Source of the DNA: Seleniibacterium sp963677135
Lineage (GTDB): Bacteria; Desulfobacterota; Desulfuromonadia; Desulfuromonadales; Geopsychrobacteraceae
Length of the DNA stretch: 64,000 nt
Reading direction: 5' to 3'
NCBI GenBank assembly: GCA_963677135.2
Contig: CAXXLS010000014.1
Location: 434,001 to 498,000 of the forward strand
The position numbers and the translations under genes are program-made. This document shows positions 8,943-17,970 of the stretch, piece by piece. Within the stretch, counting starts at the first letter, position 1, and each line of letters begins with the position of its first letter. Under the pieces are notes generated by a model. The model was not told where the DNA came from, ran no database searches, and worked only from the letters and a program-made list of their open reading frames with translations.

Positions 8943-11150
8943 ATGGAACCACGCAGAAGCCCGGTTATTCTGACTATTGATGATGAAGAGGATATCCGCG
9001 ACAGCTTTCGCCTGTTCCTTGAAGATTTTGACTTTCAGGTTCTGGAAGCGGCCAACGGCCGCGAAGGATTGGAAATTTTTCACCGGGAGAAGCCTGACCT
9101 CGTCCTGTGTGATTTGCGTATGCCCGAAGTGGACGGCCTTGAAGTGCTCGAAAACATCAAGGGCTCCGCACCGGATACCCCGGTTATCGTCGTTTCCGGG
9201 ACGGGCATCATCGGAGACGCCATTGAAGCCATTCACAGGGGTGCCTGGAATTACCTGCTGAAGCCCATTCAGGACATGTCGGTCCTGCTGCACGCCATCA
9301 ACCAGGCCATTGAACGGTCACGCCTGATTGTCGAAAACCGCATCTACCAGGAAAATCTCGAAGAAGAAGTCACCAAACGGACAGAAGCATTGCAGAAAGC
9401 CGTCCGGGACCTCAATCAATCCCATATCAACCTGAAAAACAGCGAGGAAAAATATCGCGCTATTTTCGAGAACCTGCAGGACGTGTACCTGGAAGTCGGC
9501 ATGGATGGCCGAATTCTTGAAATCAGCCCGTCAATTTCCAGGATTTCCACCTACCACCGCCATGACATTCTGAATAAAAACATTACCGACCTGTTCCCGG
9601 CAAAGGAACAGCGGGAATATCTGTTTTCTCGGCTAAGACAGGAAGACCGGATCACCGATTTCGAAATCGAGCTGGGCGATAAAAACGGGCGCAAGATCCC
9701 CTGCTCACTCAATGCGACCTTTCAACAGGGCTCCGCCCAGGGGATTGACAGGGTCTGCGGAACCCTGCGGGATATCACCGAGCGCAAGCAGGCTGAGGAA
9801 CAGATCGAATATCTCGCCTACTACGACGCGCTGACCGACCTGCCGAACCGCAGGCTGCTGCTCAACCGCCTTGAACAGAACATCTCCCGGGTCAGACGCT
9901 ATGGCCACTTTGGAGCCATGCTCTATCTTGATCTCGATCGCTTCAAAAATATCAATGATTCCCTCGGTCACCCGGTTGGAGATGCTCTGCTCAAAGAAGT
10001 CGCCCGCCGCCTGAGCATCGGCCTGCGCACGGAAGATACGGTGTCCCGCCTTGGCGGAGATGAATTTGTCGTCCTGCTGACCGATCTGGGCAGCGATGCG
10101 ACCAGCGCCGTCGCAGCCGCTCAGTATAAAGCTGAAGAGATCAAGGCGAATCTTGCCGAGGTCTATCGCATTGCCGGCCATGAGCTGCATATTTCCCCGA
10201 GCATCGGGGTCGCCATGTTCCCTTCCACAGAGAGTGTCGAGGATCTGCCGGAATCGGGAATAGACATCCTGCGCTATGCGGATACGGCCATGTACCGGGC
10301 CAAGGAGGATGGTCGAGACACCATCCGGTTTTTCCTGCCCAGTATGCAACAGGCGGCGGACAACCGCCTGGCCATTGAAAAAGAGCTGCGTTATGCCCTT
10401 GAACGCGACCAGCTCAGCCTGTTCTTCCAGCCCCAGGTCAACAGCGACGGCCGCATCGTCGGAGCGGAAACCCTGATCCGTTGGCAGCATCCGGACAAGG
10501 GCTTCATCTCTCCGGCCGTGTTCATTCCCGTGGCCGAAGTGACCGGGCTGATCCTGCCCATCGGAGAATGGGTCCTGAGAAGCGCCTGCCGTCAATTGAA
10601 ATCCTGGTGTGACAAAGGGTACGGAATTCACCATCTGGCCGTCAATGTCAGTCCGCGCCAGTTTCGTCAACCCAATTTCATCAGCCAGATCAAGCAGATT
10701 CTGGCGGAAACCGAAGCCAATCCGACCCTGCTTGGCCTGGAACTGACCGAAGGGATGGTGATTGACAACATCGTTGACACGATTGAAAAAATGCAGGGGC
10801 TCAAGGATCTCGGCATTGAACTGTCCATCGACGATTTCGGGACCGGCTACTCCTCCCTCGCCTATCTGAAAAAGATGCCCCTGGACATCCTCAAGATTGA
10901 TCAGTCGTTCGTGCGTGACATCGAGAACGATGCCAACGATGCGGCGATCGTAGACACCATCATTTCCATGGCCAAACACCTGGATCTCAAAGTTGTCGCC
11001 GAAGGCGTGGAAACGACATACGAATTGAACTTCCTGGAAGAGAAAGGGTGCACCATCTACCAGGGCTACCTGTTCAGTAAACCGCTGCCGGCCGACGAAT
11101 TTTCACAACTCCTTTCTTCCGGCACCATATTCCGCCCAAATGAAGCTTGA
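8943..11150 (+). CDS. Response regulator-PAS-GGDEF-EAL cyclic-di-GMP enzyme
   Basis: 735 residues. Receiver domain 7-125 with the acidic pair DD13-14, phosphoacceptor D57 (LCDLRMPEVDG) and K107. A coiled coil follows at about 130-165, then a PAS domain (165-290), GGDEF (295-465) and EAL (475-725). The GGDEF motif (371-375) is intact and preceded by an RTED inhibitory site (362-365). The EAL domain keeps ETL at 509-511, NVSPRQF, LELTEG, DDFGTGYSS, a following Lys and AEGVET, so both synthesis and breakdown of cyclic-di-GMP look possible. No cognate histidine kinase lies next to it. Confidence 0.95.
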   Translation: MEPRRSPVILTIDDEEDIRDSFRLFLEDFDFQVLEAANGREGLEIFHREKPDLVLCDLRMPEVDGLEVLENIKGSAPDTPVIVVSGTGIIGDAIEAIHRGAWNYLLKPIQDMSVLLHAINQAIERSRLIVENRIYQENLEEEVTKRTEALQKAVRDLNQSHINLKNSEEKYRAIFENLQDVYLEVGMDGRILEISPSISRISTYHRHDILNKNITDLFPAKEQREYLFSRLRQEDRITDFEIELGDKNGRKIPCSLNATFQQGSAQGIDRVCGTLRDITERKQAEEQIEYLAYYDALTDLPNRRLLLNRLEQNISRVRRYGHFGAMLYLDLDRFKNINDSLGHPVGDALLKEVARRLSIGLRTEDTVSRLGGDEFVVLLTDLGSDATSAVAAAQYKAEEIKANLAEVYRIAGHELHISPSIGVAMFPSTESVEDLPESGIDILRYADTAMYRAKEDGRDTIRFFLPSMQQAADNRLAIEKELRYALERDQLSLFFQPQVNSDGRIVGAETLIRWQHPDKGFISPAVFIPVAEVTGLILPIGEWVLRSACRQLKSWCDKGYGIHHLAVNVSPRQFRQPNFISQIKQILAETEANPTLLGLELTEGMVIDNIVDTIEKMQGLKDLGIELSIDDFGTGYSSLAYLKKMPLDILKIDQSFVRDIENDANDAAIVDTIISMAKHLDLKVVAEGVETTYELNFLEEKGCTIYQGYLFSKPLPADEFSQLLSSGTIFRPNEA

Positions 11151-11434
11151 ATTTCATCACCGGATCACGGCATTATAGACATCCTGTTATGATCCCTGAA
11201 GCTGTGGGTGGGTACGGACACATGGCGCATAAGGGGTTGTCGTGCATGAGCTTTCAAAAAAGGAAGATCCATCGGCAGGGTCAACAGCGATCTTTTGACA
11301 GCTCGAGTGGGGCAATGGCCCGTACCCTGAGTTGTCGATCCATTCACTGAACCAGGCGTCCATGCCGTACGTAACCCGTGGACGGTTACGGCTGATACGG
11401 ATATGTCCCATTTATCAACTGCAAGGAGTCTATA
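11151..11434. other. Intergenic leader with two imperfect stem-loops
   Basis: No credible gene. Two weak inverted repeats are visible on the plus strand: one around 11297-11337 (GACAGCTCGAG against CTGAGTTGTC, with an inner GGGC/GCCC), and one around 11368-11400 (GCCG..TAACC against GGTTACGGC, with a 4-base bulge). They could be leader structure for the cyclophilin gene or a weak terminator for the upstream gene; neither is followed by a T run. Confidence 0.3.
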
Positions 11435-11947
11435 ATGAGCGCTCAACCCGTGGTGCGGATGCAAACCAACAAAGGCCTGATTGTCATTGAACTGAATGCT
11501 GAAAAGGCCCCGATAAGTACTGAAAACTTTCTGTCCTATGCCCGAGAGGGTTTCTACGACCAGACCATTTTCCACCGGGTTATCCCCAACTTCATGATTC
11601 AGGGTGGCGGTTTCACTACGGACATGGCTCAAAAGAAAACCAAGGAGCAGATCAAGAACGAAGCCGACAACGGCCTGAAGAATGTCCGCGGCTCGATTGC
11701 CATGGCCCGGACCCAGGTCGTCGACAGCGCCACCTGCCAGTTTTTCATCAACCTGGTGGACAACACCTTCCTCGATCATCAGGGGAAAAACCCGAACCAG
11801 TATGGCTATGCCGTCTTTGGCCAGGTGACCGAAGGGATGGATGTCGTCGACGCCATCGCCAAGGTTCCGACCGGGACCCAGATGTTCCATCAGGATGTCC
11901 CCAAAGAAGCGATCATTATCGAAAGCGTTTCCATCGAAGGCGCGTGA
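11435..11947 (+). CDS. ppiB: Peptidyl-prolyl cis-trans isomerase, cyclophilin type
   Basis: 170 residues, close to the length of cytoplasmic PpiB, with no signal peptide. The cyclophilin core is clear: FHRVIPNFMIQGGGFT with the catalytic Arg, then MARTQVVDSATCQFFINL and YAVFGQVTEGMDVVDAIA. It catalyses isomerisation of Xaa-Pro bonds. AAGGAG lies upstream of the ATG. It is a single-gene unit closed by a strong terminator. Confidence 0.93.
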   Translation: MSAQPVVRMQTNKGLIVIELNAEKAPISTENFLSYAREGFYDQTIFHRVIPNFMIQGGGFTTDMAQKKTKEQIKNEADNGLKNVRGSIAMARTQVVDSATCQFFINLVDNTFLDHQGKNPNQYGYAVFGQVTEGMDVVDAIAKVPTGTQMFHQDVPKEAIIIESVSIEGA

Positions 11948-11975
11948 ATCGCTTTGAGCGCAGGGACTTGAACTG

Positions 11976-12016
11976 AAAAAACCGCCATGGGCGCAAATGC
12001 CCGTGGCGGTTTTTTT
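11976..12016 (+). terminator. Rho-independent terminator after ppiB
   Basis: ACCGCCATGGGC and GCCCGTGGCGGT form a 12-pair stem with one G-U pair and a 5-6 base loop, flanked by A run and T run (TTTTTTT), so it can work in both directions between the convergent ppiB and hbpS-like genes. Confidence 0.9.
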
Positions 12017-12038
12017 ATACTGATTGACATGACGGAGA

Positions 12039-12452
12039 TCAGGATTTTTCCCCGCCAAGCAGCGTTGCCGCCAGCCTGGCGACCGCGGCATCATCTTCGG
12101 CCGACAGTCCGGCAACCCCGATACCTCCGAGGACTTTCCCCTCCCCGTCCCTCAGGGTGACCCCGCCTGGCAGGGCGGTCATTTTGGGGTCACAAAAATA
12201 GCTGATCGACAACTGTTCCCGCTGTAATCGCGTGAGAAAGGTATCGGTATCCACGCCCATTCGCGCAGCGGTGTACGCTTTTGCCTGGCAGATATCTATG
12301 CTGCGCATATGCCCTCCTTCGATACGGCTGAAGGCCATCAGGAATCCGGCGGTATCACAAACAGAAACGCATACCGGTCTGTTAAAATCCGTTTTTGCAG
12401 TATCAAGAGCTTGAGCGACCATTGCCTGGGCAATGTCGAGAGTCAGTTCCAT
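12039..12452 (-). CDS. HbpS/GlcG family protein
   Basis: 137 residues, full length for the family formerly DUF336 (GlcG/HbpS/PduO C-terminal like). Typical elements are the N-terminal A..A...A.....PVCVSVCD block, GFLMAFSRIEGG, AKAYTAARM, and GGVTLRDGEGKVLGGIGVAGLSAEDDAAVA. Members bind haem or corrinoids or accompany glycolate and other hydroxyacid catabolic genes; the exact function is open. A strong AGGAGG precedes the ATG. It is the last gene of the tct/dehydrogenase set. Confidence 0.85.
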   Translation of the reverse strand: MELTLDIAQAMVAQALDTAKTDFNRPVCVSVCDTAGFLMAFSRIEGGHMRSIDICQAKAYTAARMGVDTDTFLTRLQREQLSISYFCDPKMTALPGGVTLRDGEGKVLGGIGVAGLSAEDDAAVARLAATLLGGEKS

Positions 12453-12526
12453 GGCTTATTCCTCCTAAGGTGAGAAGCTGAAAAGACAGGGCTAAGGTTT
12501 ACAGGCAAACAATTTTAGCGACAGAT

Positions 12527-13561
12527 CTAATCGAGATAGATTGTCCGCCCCCCTGACAGCAGGCCGGCCTCATAAACCCTCATCAATTCAAGGGAGAACT
12601 CGAGCCCCCCGATGGTCGGAGCCTGCTGCCCGAGGATACAGTCACAAAAATATTTCATCTCGAAATACATCCCCTGGGTGAAAAGAGCCTTGTTTTCCAG
12701 AGTCGCCGTACAATTGGACGGCTCCCAGACAATGGCGCCGTGGTCATCTCCTTCAGGGGCATAGTTGGTTGTTTCCTTGTAAACGAATGGAACCCCCCGC
12801 TGAAGGGTGATTTTCGAATTTTCGATATCGAGCTGCCATGTTTTGCCATAGGCGGCATAGCGTTCCAGGCGCGGATTGGGGCCCGAAGACATGTGAAAGG
12901 TTCCGGCAACGTCATTGGCAAATTGCAGAGCGACAACCCCCTGCCCATGGCGGTTTTTGATGGTGGTGACCCCGGACACCTTTCCACCGAGGGCGAGCAT
13001 GAAAGAGAGGGGGTGAATGCCGTTGTTGAGCCAGTTGCAGACCTCGCCGGAATCAAGCACCCGTTGTCCGTCATCAGGAATGGTCATCGGATAAATGGCC
13101 AGCACCGACTGCAGCTCGCCATAGTCAGTGGAATTGGCGATCTCCACAGCTTTCCTGGCGGCCGGGGAGAAAACCTTCTTGTAACCGCCGACAACGACCT
13201 GGGAATGGCGATGAGCCATGATCTCTTCGATCTGATGAGCCCGCATGGCGACCGGTTTCTCGACCCAGACATGCACCCCGTTATCCAAAGCCTCGATGAT
13301 GAATTGTGGATGGCGTTGCGGACTGACGCTGATGAACACTGCGTCGATCTCTTCATTGGCGTACATGTCCGCCGGGCTCTGATAATGGTTGCAGCCATAC
13401 TGTTTCGCCGTCACCAGTCCGATATCCCGACTGCGGTTACAGACGGCCTTGAGGTTCACCGGGAGGTAATTCATTGCCGGCAATATGTTTCTGTAACTAT
13501 GCGAACCAATGCCGATAATGCCAACATTGATCTTCTTCGAAAATTCACGTTGATAACTCAT
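12527..13561 (-). CDS. Gfo/Idh/MocA family oxidoreductase
   Basis: 344 residues from the ATG at 13561, which has AAGGAG upstream; the longer frame to 13651 has no ribosome site. The N-terminal Rossmann fold shows VGIIGIGSHSYRNILPA, a degenerate form of the usual GxGxxG, and the family motif WVEKPVAM carries the EKP Lys. The C-terminal domain fits the family. Substrates of the family are sugars, inositols and related polyols or amino sugars with NAD(P). Its place after an SDR gene and a TTT transporter suggests catabolism of an imported hydroxy-acid or polyol. Confidence 0.88.
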   Translation of the reverse strand: MSYQREFSKKINVGIIGIGSHSYRNILPAMNYLPVNLKAVCNRSRDIGLVTAKQYGCNHYQSPADMYANEEIDAVFISVSPQRHPQFIIEALDNGVHVWVEKPVAMRAHQIEEIMAHRHSQVVVGGYKKVFSPAARKAVEIANSTDYGELQSVLAIYPMTIPDDGQRVLDSGEVCNWLNNGIHPLSFMLALGGKVSGVTTIKNRHGQGVVALQFANDVAGTFHMSSGPNPRLERYAAYGKTWQLDIENSKITLQRGVPFVYKETTNYAPEGDDHGAIVWEPSNCTATLENKALFTQGMYFEMKYFCDCILGQQAPTIGGLEFSLELMRVYEAGLLSGGRTIYLD

Positions 13562-13771
13562 CAGACACTCCTTGAACAGGGTCGGAAAATTCCGGTAAAA
13601 AGCCACGATGTCGTGGTCAAAAACGAGGAAATGCGTGCGCCTCTGTTCCAAGGCGTGCGCATTTCCCGTACGAAGATAAAGAAGAGCGGGACCAATGAGG
13701 GGGAGCCGGGGGTGAATGAACCGGTCGTTACGCGCGGAAAGCTAAGTCCTTGGCAACAGGCAATCCGCCAC

Positions 13772-14521
13772 TTATTTGAAACAGCGCCCGGAATCGATCA
13801 CCAGGCTCTGACCGGTGATACTGTCGGTCTTGATGAACATGACAACGGCATCAGCGACATCGTCCCTGGTGGCCACGCGTTTCAAAGCCGAACTGTTTAA
13901 CGAACGTTGATAGTGTTCCGGACGCAACTTGCTGGTCATGAGAGTCCCGTCCATCAACCCGGGAGCCACGTCATTGACGAGGATATCCGGGGCCAGGGCA
14001 ACCGCAAGGCAACGGCTGAGGTGCTGTAGCCCGGCCTTGGACACGGAATAGGCAATCGAACTGGAGGCCGGCAGGTTACCGCCGACGGAAGACACGGTGA
14101 CGATTCTTCCGGTCTCACGCTTTTTCAGGTAAGGAACGGCGGCGCGAACGGCAAGGTACTGGGCCGTCAGGTTGAAATCGAGAATCTTACACCACTTTTC
14201 ATGATTCAGGGTTTCCAGGTCAGGAAACGGGATCGACTCGTTATAGGCCGCATCAAGCACCAGGATATCGAATCCGCCAAAAGCCGCCTGGGCCGCAGCG
14301 TACATAGCATCGATACCTGCCTGGCAACTGATATCCGCAGGCGTGATGATAGCCTCGCAGCCTGCGGCCTGGAGCTCTGCCAGTTGCCTTTCCGCCTTCT
14401 CCTTTGACTTTCCGTAGACCATGCACAGTTTGGCACCCTGGGCGGCTAGCGCCTGGCATATGGTCCAGCCGAGGCCGCCGGTTGCGCCGGTGACAACGGC
14501 GATCTTCCCTTTGATCTCCAT
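13772..14521 (-). CDS. Short-chain dehydrogenase/reductase
   Basis: 249 residues from the ATG at 14521 (AAGGAG upstream); the open frame runs to 14608 without a site. Classical SDR: TGATGGLGWT cofactor loop, catalytic Ser in TVSSVGG, YSVSKAG with the YxxxK pair, then a substrate loop after DVAPGLMDG. Oxidises or reduces an alcohol/ketone with NAD(P). It lies downstream of tctA, but a strong terminator lies between them, so its expression may be reduced or from its own start. Confidence 0.9.
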   Translation of the reverse strand: MEIKGKIAVVTGATGGLGWTICQALAAQGAKLCMVYGKSKEKAERQLAELQAAGCEAIITPADISCQAGIDAMYAAAQAAFGGFDILVLDAAYNESIPFPDLETLNHEKWCKILDFNLTAQYLAVRAAVPYLKKRETGRIVTVSSVGGNLPASSSIAYSVSKAGLQHLSRCLAVALAPDILVNDVAPGLMDGTLMTSKLRPEHYQRSLNSSALKRVATRDDVADAVVMFIKTDSITGQSLVIDSGRCFK

Positions 14522-14588
14522 CTGATAATTCTCCTTGTGAGGAAAAAGGATCGACTCGAACAAACTGACGTCAATGCCTTTCCGGTGG

Positions 14589-14619
14589 TAAAAAAGGCCC
14601 CGCCGCAAAGCGGCGGGGT
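14589..14619 (-). terminator. Terminator between tctA and the SDR gene
   Basis: Read on the minus strand, CCCCGCCG, a 5-base loop and CGGCGGGG form a perfect 8-pair GC stem followed by CCTTTTTT. It should end or attenuate the transporter transcript before the dehydrogenase genes. Confidence 0.85.
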
Positions 14620-14722
14620 ATTGAAAATATGGCTGTTGGACGGTTTGCTAACCGGCCGTCCCGAGGGAGGTTCGGGTTGCGAGCCATAGTGACAGACGGT
14701 TAAAAGGTTGAGGGATGTCGCC

Positions 14723-16210
14723 TCACACCTGACATTGGCGAAATTTCTGATATTCCTTGTAGGCTGTGACGGCAATGACAATGATGGTCACCACCAGGAT
14801 CACGCCGGAAATCGGCTCGGTGATAAAGGGCAGGAAATCACCGCGGCTTTTCATCAGACCACGCCGCAGATTGGTCTCGACGATCGGTCCCAGAATAAAC
14901 CCGAGAAGCAACGGAGTATTCGGCAGGGACAGCTTCTTCATGATAAACCCGATGGCCCCGAAGGCAAGCATGGTTCCGACATCGAACATCCGGTTGTTCA
15001 GTCCGTAGGAGCCGACGACACACAGGCTGACGATGACCGGCAGCAGGACGTGCTTGGGAACCGACAGAACGCGGACAAAGAAGCGCATCCCCCAGAACAT
15101 GGTGGCAAGCATAAAGATGTTGGCAACGACCAGCGCGGTGAAAATACCATAGACCAGAACTCCGTCGGTCTCAAACAGAAGCGGGCCGGGGGTAATGCCG
15201 TGGATCATGAAACCTGCCAGCAGAATGGCGGTGGTATTGTCACCAGGAATCCCGAGGGTCATCAGGGGGACCAGGGCCCCACCCGTCGACGCGTTGTTCG
15301 ACGATTCGCTGGCAACGATCCCGTCCATGATGCCGCTACCGAATTTTTCCGGGTACTTGGAGCCCTTCCGCGCCGCCCCGTAGGCCATAATATTACAGAC
15401 AGCACCCCCCAGGCCCGGCAGAATCCCGATCCCCGTACCGATAGCCGAAGAGCGCAGGCAGTTGACAATCTGGGATTTGAATTCACTCAGGGAAAATCCG
15501 AACCCCTTGATGGCATAATTGGGGACATCGTATTTCTCGCCGACGGATTTATCCTCGGCCTCTTCGAGAACCTGGGAAACAGCAAACAGTCCGATCAGGG
15601 CAGGCAGCAGGCTGATTCCTTCATCAAGAGCCGGAAATCCGAAGGTAAAACGGGGAAACGCGGTAATCGGGGCCATGCCGATAAAGGCGATGGTCAGACC
15701 CAGAACAGCGGCAATCAGCCCCAGGACCATGGAACCGCTCGACAATCCGGCCACCAGGGTCAGAGAAAAGACCGCGATCGAGAAGTATTCATAAGGACCG
15801 AACTGCAGCGCGACCTCGGCAAGCAGCGGTGAGATGCAGATCAACACAACCAGACTGAGCATGCCGCCGATAAAGGAATAAACGATGCCGATCCCCAGAG
15901 CCCTTCCGGCCTCCCCCCTGGCAGCCATGGGATAGCCATCGAAGGTGGTTGCGATGGAAGCCGGGGTTCCCGGAATTTTCAGCAGAATGGCTGACATAAG
16001 GCCACCCGACGTGCCGCCGATATAGAGACCGAGCAGAAGAGAAAGCCCCTCAACCGGGCTCATTCCGAAGGTGATCGGAAGGAACAGGGCCACCCCCATG
16101 GTGACCGTCAATCCCGGGATGGACCCCATGATGATGCCGGCAATGGTCCCGCCGAGAATAAACAGGATCGTCTTGACGGTAAAAACAGAAAGAATACCTG
16201 TAACGAGCAT
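14723..16210 (-). CDS. tctA: Tripartite tricarboxylate transporter large membrane subunit
   Basis: 495 residues, full length for TctA (10-12 membrane segments). The N-terminal signature GTIAGIIMGSIPGLTVTMGVALFLPITFG and the central repeat GIGILPGLGGAVCNIMAYGAARK are present. TctA forms the sodium- or proton-driven channel of TTT systems, which take up carboxylates bound by the periplasmic TctC. AAGGGA lies upstream of the ATG. The order tctC-tctB-tctA is standard. Confidence 0.95.
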   Translation of the reverse strand: MLVTGILSVFTVKTILFILGGTIAGIIMGSIPGLTVTMGVALFLPITFGMSPVEGLSLLLGLYIGGTSGGLMSAILLKIPGTPASIATTFDGYPMAARGEAGRALGIGIVYSFIGGMLSLVVLICISPLLAEVALQFGPYEYFSIAVFSLTLVAGLSSGSMVLGLIAAVLGLTIAFIGMAPITAFPRFTFGFPALDEGISLLPALIGLFAVSQVLEEAEDKSVGEKYDVPNYAIKGFGFSLSEFKSQIVNCLRSSAIGTGIGILPGLGGAVCNIMAYGAARKGSKYPEKFGSGIMDGIVASESSNNASTGGALVPLMTLGIPGDNTTAILLAGFMIHGITPGPLLFETDGVLVYGIFTALVVANIFMLATMFWGMRFFVRVLSVPKHVLLPVIVSLCVVGSYGLNNRMFDVGTMLAFGAIGFIMKKLSLPNTPLLLGFILGPIVETNLRRGLMKSRGDFLPFITEPISGVILVVTIIVIAVTAYKEYQKFRQCQV

Positions 16211-16225
16211 AAAAACAGTCCCTTC

Positions 16226-16732
16226 TTAACCCAGGATTCCGGCCGGAATCAGAACTTTGAAAACATGGACGAAAAGAAAAAAAACAACAATCGGCACGAT
16301 GATGGATATCAGGCCAAACAGCAGATAGTTGCGAGGCCCCTGCTTGGCCAGGACAAGAATCTGCAGAAAGATATAGACAACCGAAGTGATAATGAACCCG
16401 ACACTTTCCATCAGCCCGACATAGGCGACCATCAGCCCCAGCGACATCAGAGCCGCCGGCAGTCCACCAAAGACCTTTTCCCCTTCTTCAGGTTCCTGCG
16501 TTTTTTCTTCCGTCGGTACTGCACACCTGAAACAGCCAACGATCAGAATTCCGCCGAGAATGATAAACAGGGACGACGCCACCCTGGGCATAAAGGAAGC
16601 CCCCACCCTGGTTCTGACGAACTCCTGGATATCGTAGCTGGCAAAATACATAAAAAGACCCAAAAGGATAACGCCGACACCGGTAATAAAATTTGTATCC
16701 TTGATGACAACTTTCAGGCGACTCGCAGCCAT
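16226..16732 (-). CDS. tctB: Tripartite tricarboxylate transporter small membrane subunit
   Basis: 168 residues from the ATG at 16732, chosen for its AAGGAG; the frame extends to 16795 without a site. Four predicted membrane segments and an acidic, polar loop (EEKTQEPEEGEKVFGG) in the middle, as in TctB. It is the poorly conserved small subunit that supports TctA. It lies 15 bp upstream of tctA. Confidence 0.88.
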   Translation of the reverse strand: MAASRLKVVIKDTNFITGVGVILLGLFMYFASYDIQEFVRTRVGASFMPRVASSLFIILGGILIVGCFRCAVPTEEKTQEPEEGEKVFGGLPAALMSLGLMVAYVGLMESVGFIITSVVYIFLQILVLAKQGPRNYLLFGLISIIVPIVVFFLFVHVFKVLIPAGILG

Positions 16733-16813
16733 TCCGAATATCTCCTTAAGATTTAAACGAATTGTGCCGGGATCCATTTTTGGACCCCGGCACATATTTT
16801 TCTACCAATCAGA

Positions 16814-17797
16814 TTATTTTTTCGAGCTGCCAGCCAGGAACAATTTCTGGAACTTGGTGTAATAAGCGTACACGTCGTCAGCATAGGCAGCGGCTTCTTC
16901 CGGCCCCATATAGGTCGGAGTCACGAACAGCTTCTTGGCTTCTGCCTGGTACTCGGGATTTTCGACGACGCGCTTCATCGCCGCGGAGAACTTGTTGACG
17001 ATATCAGCAGGAGTCCCCTTGGGCATCGCGTAGAAGAAATATTTGTTGAAGGTCAGCGGGAAACCTTGCTCTGCGGTGGTCGGGACGTCGGGGAACAGAG
17101 GATTCCGCTCTTTCGAGAGCAGGCCCAGGACAACGAAATCCCCGGACTTGAAGTAATCGTAGGTCAGACCGTACTGGGTATTGATGAAATCGATTTTATG
17201 ACCTTTGAGAGCGACAGTTTTCGCAGCGTTGCCACCAACGTCGACCTTGTTAAGTTCGATGCCGGCGACATCTTCCATAGCAACACCGATCAGGTGAGGA
17301 TAACCGCCGGTCTGAATCCCGAACTCAACCTCGAAAGGATGTGCTTTCGCATATTCCACCAGCTCTTTCATATTCTTGTAGGGCATCCCGGGGTGGGTGG
17401 CGAGAACGGTGGTGTTATCGATGATTCCGATACCGACCATCTGGAAGCCGTCGGAGCCGTAATCCAGCAGGCCGGCAAGCTTCGGGATATTGACCTGGCT
17501 GTGGAAAAACATCACGGTATAACCATCCGGGTCAGCATCATGAACACGTCTCATGGCCACCATACCGCCGCCGCCTTTAACGTTGACGATAACCAGGGAT
17601 TCACCCAGCTCTTTTTCCAGATACTTACTGAAAAGTCTGGAGTTCAGGTCGGTATCACCACCGGCACCGGCGGGGACAATCACCTGGATCGGCTTGCTCG
17701 GATAGTCCGCAGCCCAGGCTGAAGTCCCGGCAACCAGTACCGCAACAACAGCAAGTAAACACATTTTCAGAAGTACATTGACCTGCTTAGCTTTCAT
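16814..17797 (-). CDS. tctC: TctC-type (Bug family) substrate-binding protein
   Basis: 327 residues with a signal peptide (MKAKQVNVLLKMCLLAVVAVLVAGTSAWA). The Bug-family pattern begins YPSKPIQVIVPAGAGGDTDLNSRL and continues VNVKGGGGMVA. These periplasmic proteins bind carboxylates and other small acids and deliver them to TctAB. Downstream spacing to tctB is about 80 bp. Specificity cannot be read from sequence. Upstream lies a double palindrome that probably binds the adjacent GntR regulator. Confidence 0.93.
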   Translation of the reverse strand: MKAKQVNVLLKMCLLAVVAVLVAGTSAWAADYPSKPIQVIVPAGAGGDTDLNSRLFSKYLEKELGESLVIVNVKGGGGMVAMRRVHDADPDGYTVMFFHSQVNIPKLAGLLDYGSDGFQMVGIGIIDNTTVLATHPGMPYKNMKELVEYAKAHPFEVEFGIQTGGYPHLIGVAMEDVAGIELNKVDVGGNAAKTVALKGHKIDFINTQYGLTYDYFKSGDFVVLGLLSKERNPLFPDVPTTAEQGFPLTFNKYFFYAMPKGTPADIVNKFSAAMKRVVENPEYQAEAKKLFVTPTYMGPEEAAAYADDVYAYYTKFQKLFLAGSSKK

Positions 17798-17896
17798 CTT
17801 TTACCTCCACCTCGAGTTAGAAGATATGATCGACCCTGCTCCCATTGAACCCGGTCGTATGATGCGTGACACCCCCCAAAAGCCAACCAATTCATT

Positions 17897-17937
17897 ACAG
17901 TCATGACTGTTATAACACCTGTTACAAACAAATTCTA
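17897..17937 (-). promoter_or_regulatory. Twin palindrome operator and -10 element upstream of tctC
   Basis: Two inverted repeats abut: ACAGTCATGACTGT (17897-17910, perfect) and TTATAACA-CC-TGTTACAA (17910-17927, one mismatch). Read toward tctC they lie just downstream of a TAGAAT hexamer (17932-17937), a position suited to repression. TnGT/ACnA-like half sites fit the FadR-type GntR regulator encoded next to it. Assignment of the regulator is inference. Confidence 0.6.
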
Positions 17938-17970
17938 CCATTTTTTAAAGACTTCATTCACAAGTTCCAA

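Noticed and set aside
9705..10979. Minus-strand open frame of 424 codons
   Set aside because: Antisense to the GGDEF and EAL domains, which are intact on the plus strand.
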